Origin: Candidatus Cloacimonadota bacterium
GTDB lineage: Bacteria > Cloacimonadota > Cloacimonadia > Cloacimonadales > TCS61
Direction: 5' to 3'
Length of the DNA: 15,717 nucleotides
NCBI GenBank assembly: GCA_030626645.1
Contig: DAOUTP010000018.1
Location: 1-15,717, forward strand
A model generated the notes under the pieces. That model ran no database searches, was not told the DNA's origin, and saw only the letters and a program-made list of their open reading frames with translations. A program made the translations under genes and the position numbers. This document shows positions 8,169-15,039 of this stretch, in pieces; position 1 is the first letter of the stretch; each line of letters opens with the position of its first letter.

Positions 8169-9395
8169 TTATCCGGTTGGAACTACAACTCTATATAATT
8201 CCATCGTACCTTCGATAGAATATTCGGGAATTGCAAAGGGGATAAAAACAGATTCACCCTGTTTTAATTCAAGAACTGATCCTGTCCATTTTATCGAGCC
8301 TGTTCCTTCTGTACATAGAATGATCTGAGCACTTGAGATATTTGATCTCACAAATGGCTCTTTATCTTTTACAATAATTTTTGATAGCTGGAATTCTTCA
8401 GCAGAAGTTTGATAAATATATTCACCTTTGTTAAATTTGGGCTGGATATTTATTAATCCATCATTATCGAACTTAAGTATTTTGATCAAGCCGGGAAGAT
8501 CAACTTTTTTATGGGTCAACCCGCCCCGTAACACATTATCCGAGTTGGTCATGATCTCCACTCCACAGCCGCTTAAATAAGTATGCAAAACACCAGCCTC
8601 TATGAACAATGCCTCTCCCGGTTTCAGCTTTACGACATTTAAAAAGAGTGGAGAAAAAACTCCCATATCTTTTGAATAAATAGCTGCTAGTTTTACTATC
8701 CATCTAAAGATCAATGTTTCATTTTCATCTCTTGGTTCCGATTCTGCTATTTTGTTTACTAAGATACCAACTTTTTTAGTTTGACCATCATCGTGTTTAC
8801 CCATCAAATCAGAGAACATTTTTTTCAAGTTCTTTGTTGTTGGATCGATCTCCAATTCTTTCATCCGGGGAATGTGATCTTCCAATTGCAGATATTTAAT
8901 TCTCTCTACAATTTTCTTAATTGGCTGGAATCCACACATTGCCTCAAAATTTGTTAAAGCACAGATCAGCTCAGGTTTATGGTTATTATCTTTATAATTT
9001 CGTTCGGGTGAATTGAGGGGAATATTTTCTTCATTTTCAAGTTTAAATCCTTTTCTTGCTTGAGCTTTGTTGGGATGAGCCTGGATGGAAAGCGGATGGG
9101 CAGCCGCCAAAATCTTGAACAGAAAAGGAAGTTCATTTTCAAATTTACGGGCAATATTTTCTCCCAGCATCCTCTTGGGGTCTCGTCTTATTATTTCCAG
9201 AAGAGATTCCTCTCTCCCATTACTCAATATACGAGAAGGTGCTTGAGAGTGGGTACCCATCCACAGTTCTGCCTGTGGCTCTGGTGAGGGCTCATCCTTC
9301 CCCTGTAAATGAGGGATACAAGTCTTAGATCCCCAGGCATATTCAAGGATCTGATTTCTCAATTTGAAGATTCTCAGCCCATCAGATTTATTCAT
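8169..9395 (-). CDS. manA: Mannose-6-phosphate isomerase, class I
   Basis: A 408-aa zinc-dependent type I phosphomannose isomerase, which interconverts mannose 6-phosphate and fructose 6-phosphate in the cytoplasm. It feeds mannose into glycolysis or supplies mannose 6-phosphate for GDP-mannose and surface polysaccharide. The expected zinc ligands are visible: Gln105 and His107 (LSIQAHPNKAQ), Glu142 (KPELICAL) and His271 (AGVLHTYLSG). The second family signature, SDNVLRGGLTHKKVD (285-299), carries the conserved arginine. The protein starts with KLRNQILEYAWGS (11-23), as in other class I enzymes. Two starts are possible: GTG 9422 and ATG 9395, each with an AAGGA-type site 6 to 7 bases upstream. 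ATG 9395 is preferred because the family usually begins near this point; 9422 would add 9 residues. It precedes the 6-TM protein in one operon. Length is close to the family norm. Confidence 0.95.
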   Translation of the reverse strand: MNKSDGLRIFKLRNQILEYAWGSKTCIPHLQGKDEPSPEPQAELWMGTHSQAPSRILSNGREESLLEIIRRDPKRMLGENIARKFENELPFLFKILAAAHPLSIQAHPNKAQARKGFKLENEENIPLNSPERNYKDNNHKPELICALTNFEAMCGFQPIKKIVERIKYLQLEDHIPRMKELEIDPTTKNLKKMFSDLMGKHDDGQTKKVGILVNKIAESEPRDENETLIFRWIVKLAAIYSKDMGVFSPLFLNVVKLKPGEALFIEAGVLHTYLSGCGVEIMTNSDNVLRGGLTHKKVDLPGLIKILKFDNDGLINIQPKFNKGEYIYQTSAEEFQLSKIIVKDKEPFVRSNISSAQIILCTEGTGSIKWTGSVLELKQGESVFIPFAIPEYSIEGTMELYRVVVPTG

Positions 9396-9437
9396 TAAAC
9401 TTTCCTTTATACTTTTTGGCACTATTATTCCTTTTAT

Positions 9438-9478
9438 ACTATAGTTTTATATTTCATTCACACGGCAATAATCGTCAA
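9438..9478 (-). promoter_or_regulatory. Possible promoter region of manA
   Basis: On the - strand TTGACG (9473-9478) and TTGCCG (9463-9468) are -35-like, and TATAAA (9446-9451) and TATAGT (9438-9443) are -10-like. The spacings (21 bases and 19 bases) are longer than ideal, so no single pair is convincing. The 190-220-base gap after the histidine kinase stop codon shows no gene and no clear - strand terminator, so read-through from the sensor genes is also possible. Confidence 0.3.
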
Positions 9479-9615
9479 GCAGAACTATCTATTTAATTTA
9501 CATGTGTTGATTGTCATCAAGAATGGTAAAAGGTGCACAGTTTTGCCATTTTTTTCTCAGGTTGAACTTTTTTTTTACTCTTGATTCTATTTTCGTAATA
9601 TTTTATTTCTTAATT

Positions 9616-11565
9616 TCACACTCTTACTTCATGCAAATTATCTTTAAATTTGAAATGCCATTTCAATCCTTTTTCTGTATCATATCTGATTTGACCATTT
9701 AGCTGTTGCTGGATAAGATTAAAAACTGTTTGAAGCCCAATTGTGTTTACGTTTTTAAGTTCGATATCTTTTGGGATTCCAATTCCATTATCACTCAGTT
9801 GAATATTTATAAAATCAATTTTATCTTTGAATAATCGAATAGATAATTCACCTTTTGCATTATTTAGGAAAGCATGCTTGAATACATTAGATATCAGTTC
9901 ATTTAAGACCAAACTCATGGGTATAGCAGAATCAATTAATACTAAAACGTCTTCCAATTCCAGGTTCACTGATATTGTTTCTGATCGGATATGATAACTC
10001 ATCATCAAGTAATTTACCAGGTCTTTAATATACTCTTTCAAATTAATTCGAGATAGGTCTTCTGCTTGATATAGTTTCTGATGAACCATACTCATAGCTT
10101 TGATCCGGTTGATAATTGCATCGAATGAATCATGCAGAAAATCGATACTGGAGATACCGGCCAGGGATCTATTCTCAATACTCCTGGATTGCATCTTCAG
10201 CATGGAAGCAATAAGCTGCATATTGTTTTTGGTGCGATGATACAATTCTTGCAGAAGAGCAGTTTTTATTTTCAGATCTTTTTTGATCTGCTCTTCCGCT
10301 CTTTTGCGCTCGGTGATTTCCGCTTTCAAATCTACATTTATTTTTTCCAGATCAGCAGCAACATTCAAAATTGCATGTCTTTGCTGCTTGCTTTCATCGA
10401 TTTTCTTTTCCAGTTCAGTAGTTCGTTCTTTTACCTGTACTTCAAGTTTTTCAGCATGGTTTTCCAATTCTTTTTGCGATTTGTTCAATTTGACGGTCAT
10501 GTCATCAAAAACCCGGGAAAGATGACCGATCTCATCTTTGCGTTTTGTTGCTACTTTATAGTCTGTGTTTCCATTGATAATCTCTTGAACACCTGCTTCC
10601 AGCCTTTTAATAGGTTTAGTAAGAAAGATAGAAAAAATATATGAAACACCCAGAGAGAGGATCAGGATAATTGAAAATGTGATCAAAAGAATATTTCTAT
10701 ATTTAATAACCGGACGCATAAACTCTGCTTCATTTACCTCTACAATAAGAAACCATTTCAACAAAGAAATGTAAGAGTGAGTTCCCAGTACTTTCTTACC
10801 AAGATAATTATTGTACGGCATTAATTCTTTCAAATCCATTTCGGGAATTTTATTTTCTATGTGATCAGAATAACATAAATTTATCTGTTCAGGTTCGATC
10901 TTTCTTTCCAGTATTTTATCTTCATATGGGAGAGGAGATATTAAATAATGATCTTTGTTCAGCAGATAAATATCTGTAGAATGTGCTAAACCTGTTTTAT
11001 CTGCAATAATTGGAAAAAGTTGCTTTGCCGCAGCAAAATTAATGATAAAAACACCGGATATCTTTCCATTAGCATAGATCGGATCAGAAATGCTTAAAAC
11101 ATATTCGCCGGTAAATTCCGAGAAATGAAGGTCTCCAATATATGTTCCTTTTTTTCCCTCCAGGAATATCTTGCTGTTAGAACTGTCCATTCCAATATCT
11201 TCATGACTGGAAGCTGTAACAATTCCTTTTACATCCAAGATTCTTATCCTTGTTATCGCATCATTTATCTTAATAGAGTTACTAATTCTTGATTTAAAAT
11301 TTTTCTCTCTTGTTTTATGATCTATTGTGGTATCGAAATACTGGATGACAGGAACACCGCCAGCTAATAATTCAGTGATATTTTTGTAATTTTCCAGCAA
11401 TGATTCGATATTCTGCGCTTTAAATTTTACTGCTGTGTTTATATGATTATTGATATTTTCTATTGCTCTGTTTTGGGAAATTTGTGAGAATATGAGATAC
11501 ATTATTGCAAAAACTATAAACAAAAATATCATCATTATCAAAACAAACTTAGTTCGTATTCTCAT
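9616..11565 (-). CDS. Membrane sensor histidine kinase, Cache-HAMP-HisKA_2-HATPase
   Basis: A 649-aa inner-membrane sensor kinase. TM1 (7-28) and TM2 (290-314) flank a periplasmic region of about 260 residues that has the pattern of a double Cache ligand-binding domain (IRILDVKGIVTASSHEDIG at 107-125 and SGVFIINFAAAKQLF at 170-184). A HAMP linker follows (315-365), then a long coiled coil (365-435). The dimerisation region is of the HisKA_2 type, with the phospho-acceptor His443 in ELYHRTKNNMQLIASML (440-456). The ATPase domain has the N box NELISNVFKHAF (555-566) and the G box SDNGIGIP (591-598). The start is supported by AGAGGAG 7-8 bases before the ATG. It lies 159 bases after the 1031-aa Rec-PAS-GAF gene and is the only kinase in the window, so it may phosphorylate the Rec domains encoded upstream. 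The ligand is unknown. Confidence 0.94.
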   Translation of the reverse strand: MRIRTKFVLIMMIFLFIVFAIMYLIFSQISQNRAIENINNHINTAVKFKAQNIESLLENYKNITELLAGGVPVIQYFDTTIDHKTREKNFKSRISNSIKINDAITRIRILDVKGIVTASSHEDIGMDSSNSKIFLEGKKGTYIGDLHFSEFTGEYVLSISDPIYANGKISGVFIINFAAAKQLFPIIADKTGLAHSTDIYLLNKDHYLISPLPYEDKILERKIEPEQINLCYSDHIENKIPEMDLKELMPYNNYLGKKVLGTHSYISLLKWFLIVEVNEAEFMRPVIKYRNILLITFSIILILSLGVSYIFSIFLTKPIKRLEAGVQEIINGNTDYKVATKRKDEIGHLSRVFDDMTVKLNKSQKELENHAEKLEVQVKERTTELEKKIDESKQQRHAILNVAADLEKINVDLKAEITERKRAEEQIKKDLKIKTALLQELYHRTKNNMQLIASMLKMQSRSIENRSLAGISSIDFLHDSFDAIINRIKAMSMVHQKLYQAEDLSRINLKEYIKDLVNYLMMSYHIRSETISVNLELEDVLVLIDSAIPMSLVLNELISNVFKHAFLNNAKGELSIRLFKDKIDFINIQLSDNGIGIPKDIELKNVNTIGLQTVFNLIQQQLNGQIRYDTEKGLKWHFKFKDNLHEVRV

Positions 11566-11585
11566 TTTTTTTCTCCTCTTCTTGG

Positions 11586-11723
11586 TCGGACTTATCGGAC
11601 TTGACTTAATAACTCAGCTTGCTGAGGAATTGAGTTAAGAACGACGAATCCCAGCAATCCTTAAGTCAAGTTTCGCTTCGCTCCCCTTAACTCAAGTCTT
11701 GGGATGGCTAACTCAAGTCTTGG
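11586..11723. repeat. Hairpin-rich intergenic repeat, copy 1
   Basis: This spacer lies between the stop codon of the 1031-aa gene and the start of the histidine kinase. Its core (11595-11647) matches 14863-14915 at 51 of 53 positions. Two further blocks recur in the same order: CAATCCTTAAGTCA (11655-11668) and GCTAACTCAAGTCTTG (11707-11722). Internal structure: TCGGACTT twice (11586-11593, 11595-11602), the hairpin CTCAGC-TT-GCTGAG, an 11-base inverted repeat (11599-11609 with 11661-11671), and a 15-base direct repeat (11688-11702, 11709-11723). No reading frame is supported in it. Confidence 0.85.
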
Positions 11724-11724
11724 C

Positions 11725-14700
11725 TTACTCCGCAATCTTATATATTGCTTCTTCTCCTGATTTCTCAAGAAGTTCATTTATTTCTTTCTTCAATTCGATC
11801 ATCTTCAGTTCTCTGCCTACAGCCATTTTATTGAATTTCTCAAGCTCGTTGACATTCTCAATAACACGTTGATACAGGCGGGCATTATGGATAGCCTGGG
11901 CAGCCTGGCCGGCAAAAGGCTGGGCTAATGCGAGCTGCTCAGATGTATAGGCATCTGGTTGATAGCTATCCAGCGTCAGGAAACCGATCAATCCTTCACG
12001 AGTGTTCAGCGGGATGCCCATCCAGCAGCAGATTTTTTTGGTCTCCCCCCAGCCTTTAAAGCGTGAATCCGACTTGGTATCGGATATCAAAAGTGCTTTT
12101 TGGGTCGATCTTATTTCCTGGAAGAGGGGATTATCGAGAGGATAGCTTGTTCCAATCAAATCCGGCGTGATTCCCTTGGCTATAGCGACGTTTAGCTTTT
12201 CACCCTCAATTAAGAAAATGCTGGCACTGTCGAAAGAGATCGCTTGCGATATTTGATCGAGAATGAGTTGCAGCACTTCATCCAGATCCAATGAAGTTGA
12301 TAGTGCCGCAGTAACATTCTGCAACGTTTCCAATAGCCGGGTGTGTTGCTGCAGTGCTTCCTCTGCCTGCTTACGCTCGGTGATATCATGAAATATTCCA
12401 AAAGAACCTTGATGTTCTCCATTTTCAGAAATGATTGGAGTTGCTGTTACTGTGATAATTCTTTGTTCGCCGTTTTTTCTAATTATAGAAAGCTCATAAA
12501 AACTTGATTTCCCTTTTTTTCTAAATGAGGATTGTTCAAGTACTTTCTGGAACATTTCAGGTGATATTAATTCCTTCAGATTCTTACCGATCATTTCTTT
12601 TTTGGGATAACCAAAAATATCTGCAGCAGCTTGATTTACAAAAGTAAAAGTTTCGTTTTCATTTACATTGCCAATCCCTTCTTCTATGGTTTCAACCAGA
12701 GACCGATATTTCTCTTCGCTTTTCTTTATTGCCTCTTCCACCAGTTTACGCTCGGTGATATCCGTAGACACTTCTATTGTACCGATAATTTCGCTGGATT
12801 CATTGCGAACTGGATTACATCTTACATCCCAATATTTACCATCAGGTGAGGTATCTTCGTATTGACTAGGATTTCCTGTTTTAAGAACCAGAACCACTTT
12901 ACAATCAGGGCATGGTGTCTTTCTATTATATCTTGCTTTATAACAAACACGACCAATATTTTCTTCTGGTGTGATTTCTAAAAATTTCGAAACAGCTTTG
13001 CTAGCCCAGACAGTTTCCATATTTTTATTTCTAAATACTATAAGTTCGGTCATATTATCCAGAATTAATAATTTTTCATATTCACTTTCTTTAAATGCAT
13101 TTTCCGCTTGCTTGCGTTCGGTGATGTCCGAAGTAGAGCCAAAAAAGTGTAATTTTCCGTTTTTTTCAAAACACCTGCCAATTGAATGAAACCAGGCTGT
13201 TTGTCCATTATCTTTTAATACTTCGTATTCGCAATCAAATTTTTTTCCAGGCGATTTTATTGCTTCTCCGAAAGCATTATTTACCCGTTCCTGGTATTCG
13301 GGTTTTACATAGCTGAAATACTTATTCCAGTCATTTTTTATTGTTCCGGCAGGTAACTCCAATAATTCATCTACAACAGGTGAGGTATAAGTATTTTCAA
13401 AAGCTCCATCTTTTCCAATGTCTGCTTTCCAAACAACAGTTGTAATATTAGATACAACCTGTTGGAAGTTTTCATTGCTTTCTATTAAAGCTTCTTCTGC
13501 CTGTTTCTTTTGAATTGCTATGGAAGCCTGATTTATAAATGTTTCTATTATCTGCTTATTCTTAAGTTCACCGGCGTCTTCTCTTAAAAATATGACAGCA
13601 TTTCCGAATAATTCATTATCTTTTGCGAAACCGATTCCATATATTGTTTTTATATTCAAGAGTTTTTCTATAGAATTACAGATAGTTTCCGGCACACTCT
13701 TAAAAAATACTCCATATAGTCCTTCCTCGTTTAAATGCAATTTGCCGTCAGAAAGAGCGGACAGGGTTTGGTCTTTTGCATCGAATGTCATACCTACAGG
13801 ATGCTTTCCTATAAGACCTGCAACTTTTTCAGATAATTTTCCCAATCCAAGAACCGTGCGGTTGGTCAGGATATCTCTTTCCGTATCAATAGAATTAACA
13901 ACAATAATTGAATTTTCTCCTGTAAACTCTTTAAGCTTTTCACCAATAAAAGTATAAATGTCTTTATCTTGCGGGAATTCAACAAACTGCATTGCTGTAT
14001 TGGATAATAACTGAATGTTTTTATGGTGTGTTTTTTCTTTTTCCTCCGCCCGCTTGCGTTCGGTGATGTCGCGCGCAATTCCAAGAACTACAGTTTTATT
14101 TTTTATTTTTACAGGATAAGTTCGTATCTCCACTGAAACCTGACTGCCATCTTTGCGATTCAAAAGAAGTTCATCGGGTCCTGATATTTCGCCTAGTATA
14201 CTTTTTGCAAGAGCTTTCATTGCCTTAGGTAATTCTTTTGCAGGCAAGAGATTGAGTTTTAAAAAATTTTTTCCAATCAGTTCTTCTTTCTTATATCCCA
14301 ACATCTCTTCAGCAATTTTGTTTCCATCAATGAAAGTTCCTTTAAGGTCATTCAAATAATAAGCATCAGGAGCAGATTCAAATAAAATTTTCAATCTTTC
14401 TTCCGAACTTTTTAGTTCTTCATTTGTCTGCCTGTTTTTATCTTTTTCCTCTTTTAATTTAAAAGCGTTTTCTATTGCAGGAGTTAATCTTTTCAGATTT
14501 TCTTTGAGAACATAATCCCAGGCTCCTCTTTTAATGGAATCAGCCGCCATTTCTTCCGAGAGGGAACCCGTTACGATGATGAATGGAATATCCGGGATAA
14601 GTTTTTTAGCAATTTCCAAAGCTTCAAAGCCAGTGAAATGGGGTAGAGTATAATCGGAAAGTATAACATTGGGTTTAAAGTCTTTAATAGCGGTTATAAA

Positions 14701-14820
14701 ATCTTTTTTTGTTTCTACCAGTTCGGAAGTAAAATCAAATTTATGCTCTGTCAATTCTTCTTTGATAAGTTTTGCATCGAGCTTGTTATCTTCCAGCATT
14801 AAGATTTTTTGTTTTTTCAT
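11725..14820 (-). CDS. Rec-PAS-GAF-PAS-PAS-PAS-GAF sensory response regulator without output domain
   Basis: A 1031-aa cytoplasmic signalling protein with no TM helix. An N-terminal receiver domain (3-122) has Asp11, the phospho-acceptor Asp56 (ILSDYTLP), Thr84 and Lys106, so it should accept phosphate. PAS1 (about 135-257) ends in DITERKRAEE. GAF1 follows (265-438), then PAS2 (445-570), PAS3 (575-693), PAS4 (700-818) and GAF2 (826-985). PAS3 has three cysteines (Cys626, Cys637, Cys640, as CYKARYNRKTPCPDC). The last 40 residues form a helical tail with FNKMAVGRELKMIELKKEI (996-1014). No kinase, GGDEF, EAL, HD-GYP or HTH domain is present. The ATG is supported by AAGGAG about 10 bases upstream. 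The receiver half and the downstream spacer are duplicated in the neighbouring gene. It probably acts through partners such as the downstream histidine kinase; this is inference. Domain borders are estimates. Confidence 0.9.
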   Translation of the reverse strand: MKKQKILMLEDNKLDAKLIKEELTEHKFDFTSELVETKKDFITAIKDFKPNVILSDYTLPHFTGFEALEIAKKLIPDIPFIIVTGSLSEEMAADSIKRGAWDYVLKENLKRLTPAIENAFKLKEEKDKNRQTNEELKSSEERLKILFESAPDAYYLNDLKGTFIDGNKIAEEMLGYKKEELIGKNFLKLNLLPAKELPKAMKALAKSILGEISGPDELLLNRKDGSQVSVEIRTYPVKIKNKTVVLGIARDITERKRAEEKEKTHHKNIQLLSNTAMQFVEFPQDKDIYTFIGEKLKEFTGENSIIVVNSIDTERDILTNRTVLGLGKLSEKVAGLIGKHPVGMTFDAKDQTLSALSDGKLHLNEEGLYGVFFKSVPETICNSIEKLLNIKTIYGIGFAKDNELFGNAVIFLREDAGELKNKQIIETFINQASIAIQKKQAEEALIESNENFQQVVSNITTVVWKADIGKDGAFENTYTSPVVDELLELPAGTIKNDWNKYFSYVKPEYQERVNNAFGEAIKSPGKKFDCEYEVLKDNGQTAWFHSIGRCFEKNGKLHFFGSTSDITERKQAENAFKESEYEKLLILDNMTELIVFRNKNMETVWASKAVSKFLEITPEENIGRVCYKARYNRKTPCPDCKVVLVLKTGNPSQYEDTSPDGKYWDVRCNPVRNESSEIIGTIEVSTDITERKLVEEAIKKSEEKYRSLVETIEEGIGNVNENETFTFVNQAAADIFGYPKKEMIGKNLKELISPEMFQKVLEQSSFRKKGKSSFYELSIIRKNGEQRIITVTATPIISENGEHQGSFGIFHDITERKQAEEALQQHTRLLETLQNVTAALSTSLDLDEVLQLILDQISQAISFDSASIFLIEGEKLNVAIAKGITPDLIGTSYPLDNPLFQEIRSTQKALLISDTKSDSRFKGWGETKKICCWMGIPLNTREGLIGFLTLDSYQPDAYTSEQLALAQPFAGQAAQAIHNARLYQRVIENVNELEKFNKMAVGRELKMIELKKEINELLEKSGEEAIYKIAE
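14429..14583. repeat. Duplicated receiver-domain DNA, copy A
   Basis: This 155-base stretch inside the 1031-aa gene aligns without gaps to 15563-15717 and differs at 12 positions by my count, about 92% identity. It encodes the C-terminal half of the receiver domain (from FIIVTGS) and the helical linker to the first PAS domain. Upstream and downstream of it the two genes diverge or the window ends. Confidence 0.85.
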
Positions 14821-14862
14821 TTTACTTTAACTCCTTACTTTATCTCCCATCCTTACAGTCTG

Positions 14863-15000
14863 TCGGACTTGATTTAATAACTCAGCTTGCTGAGGAATTG
14901 AGTTAAGAACGATGATGCGCAACTCAATCCTGATGATGCGTAGCACCTCAATCCTTAAGTCAGCTCTCCGGCAGTTGCCGGATTGCTAACTCAAGTCTTG
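14863..15000. repeat. Hairpin-rich intergenic repeat, copy 2
   Basis: Second copy of the spacer at 11586-11723, again between a Rec-PAS gene stop codon and the next gene's start. The core 14863-14915 matches at 51 of 53 positions, and the blocks CAATCCTTAAGTCA (14949-14962) and GCTAACTCAAGTCTTG (14985-15000) are kept. Between them the copy differs: a tandem pair beginning GATGATGCG (14911-14931, 14932-14955) and a hairpin TCCGGCA-GT-TGCCGGA (14967-14982) replace other sequence in copy 1. Confidence 0.85.
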
Positions 15001-15039
15001 CCGTCACAGACCTTGATCACGACCTTTTCCCGCTATTAG

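Noticed and set aside
9525..9555. Terminator-like hairpin on the + strand (GGTAAAA, TTTTGCC, then a T run)
   Set aside because: The stem is only 7 pairs with one wobble and a 9-base loop, and no + strand gene is present upstream of it. The T run alone makes it look like a terminator.
10132..10644. 170-codon open frame on the + strand opposite the histidine kinase
   Set aside because: It is Phe-rich and without domains, and lies opposite the HAMP, coiled-coil and HisKA_2 region of a well supported gene, so it is an antisense shadow.
11586..11723. CRISPR-like array in the repeated spacer
   Set aside because: There are only two or three short repeats of unequal length with no regular spacing and no cas genes, so it is a mosaic intergenic repeat instead.
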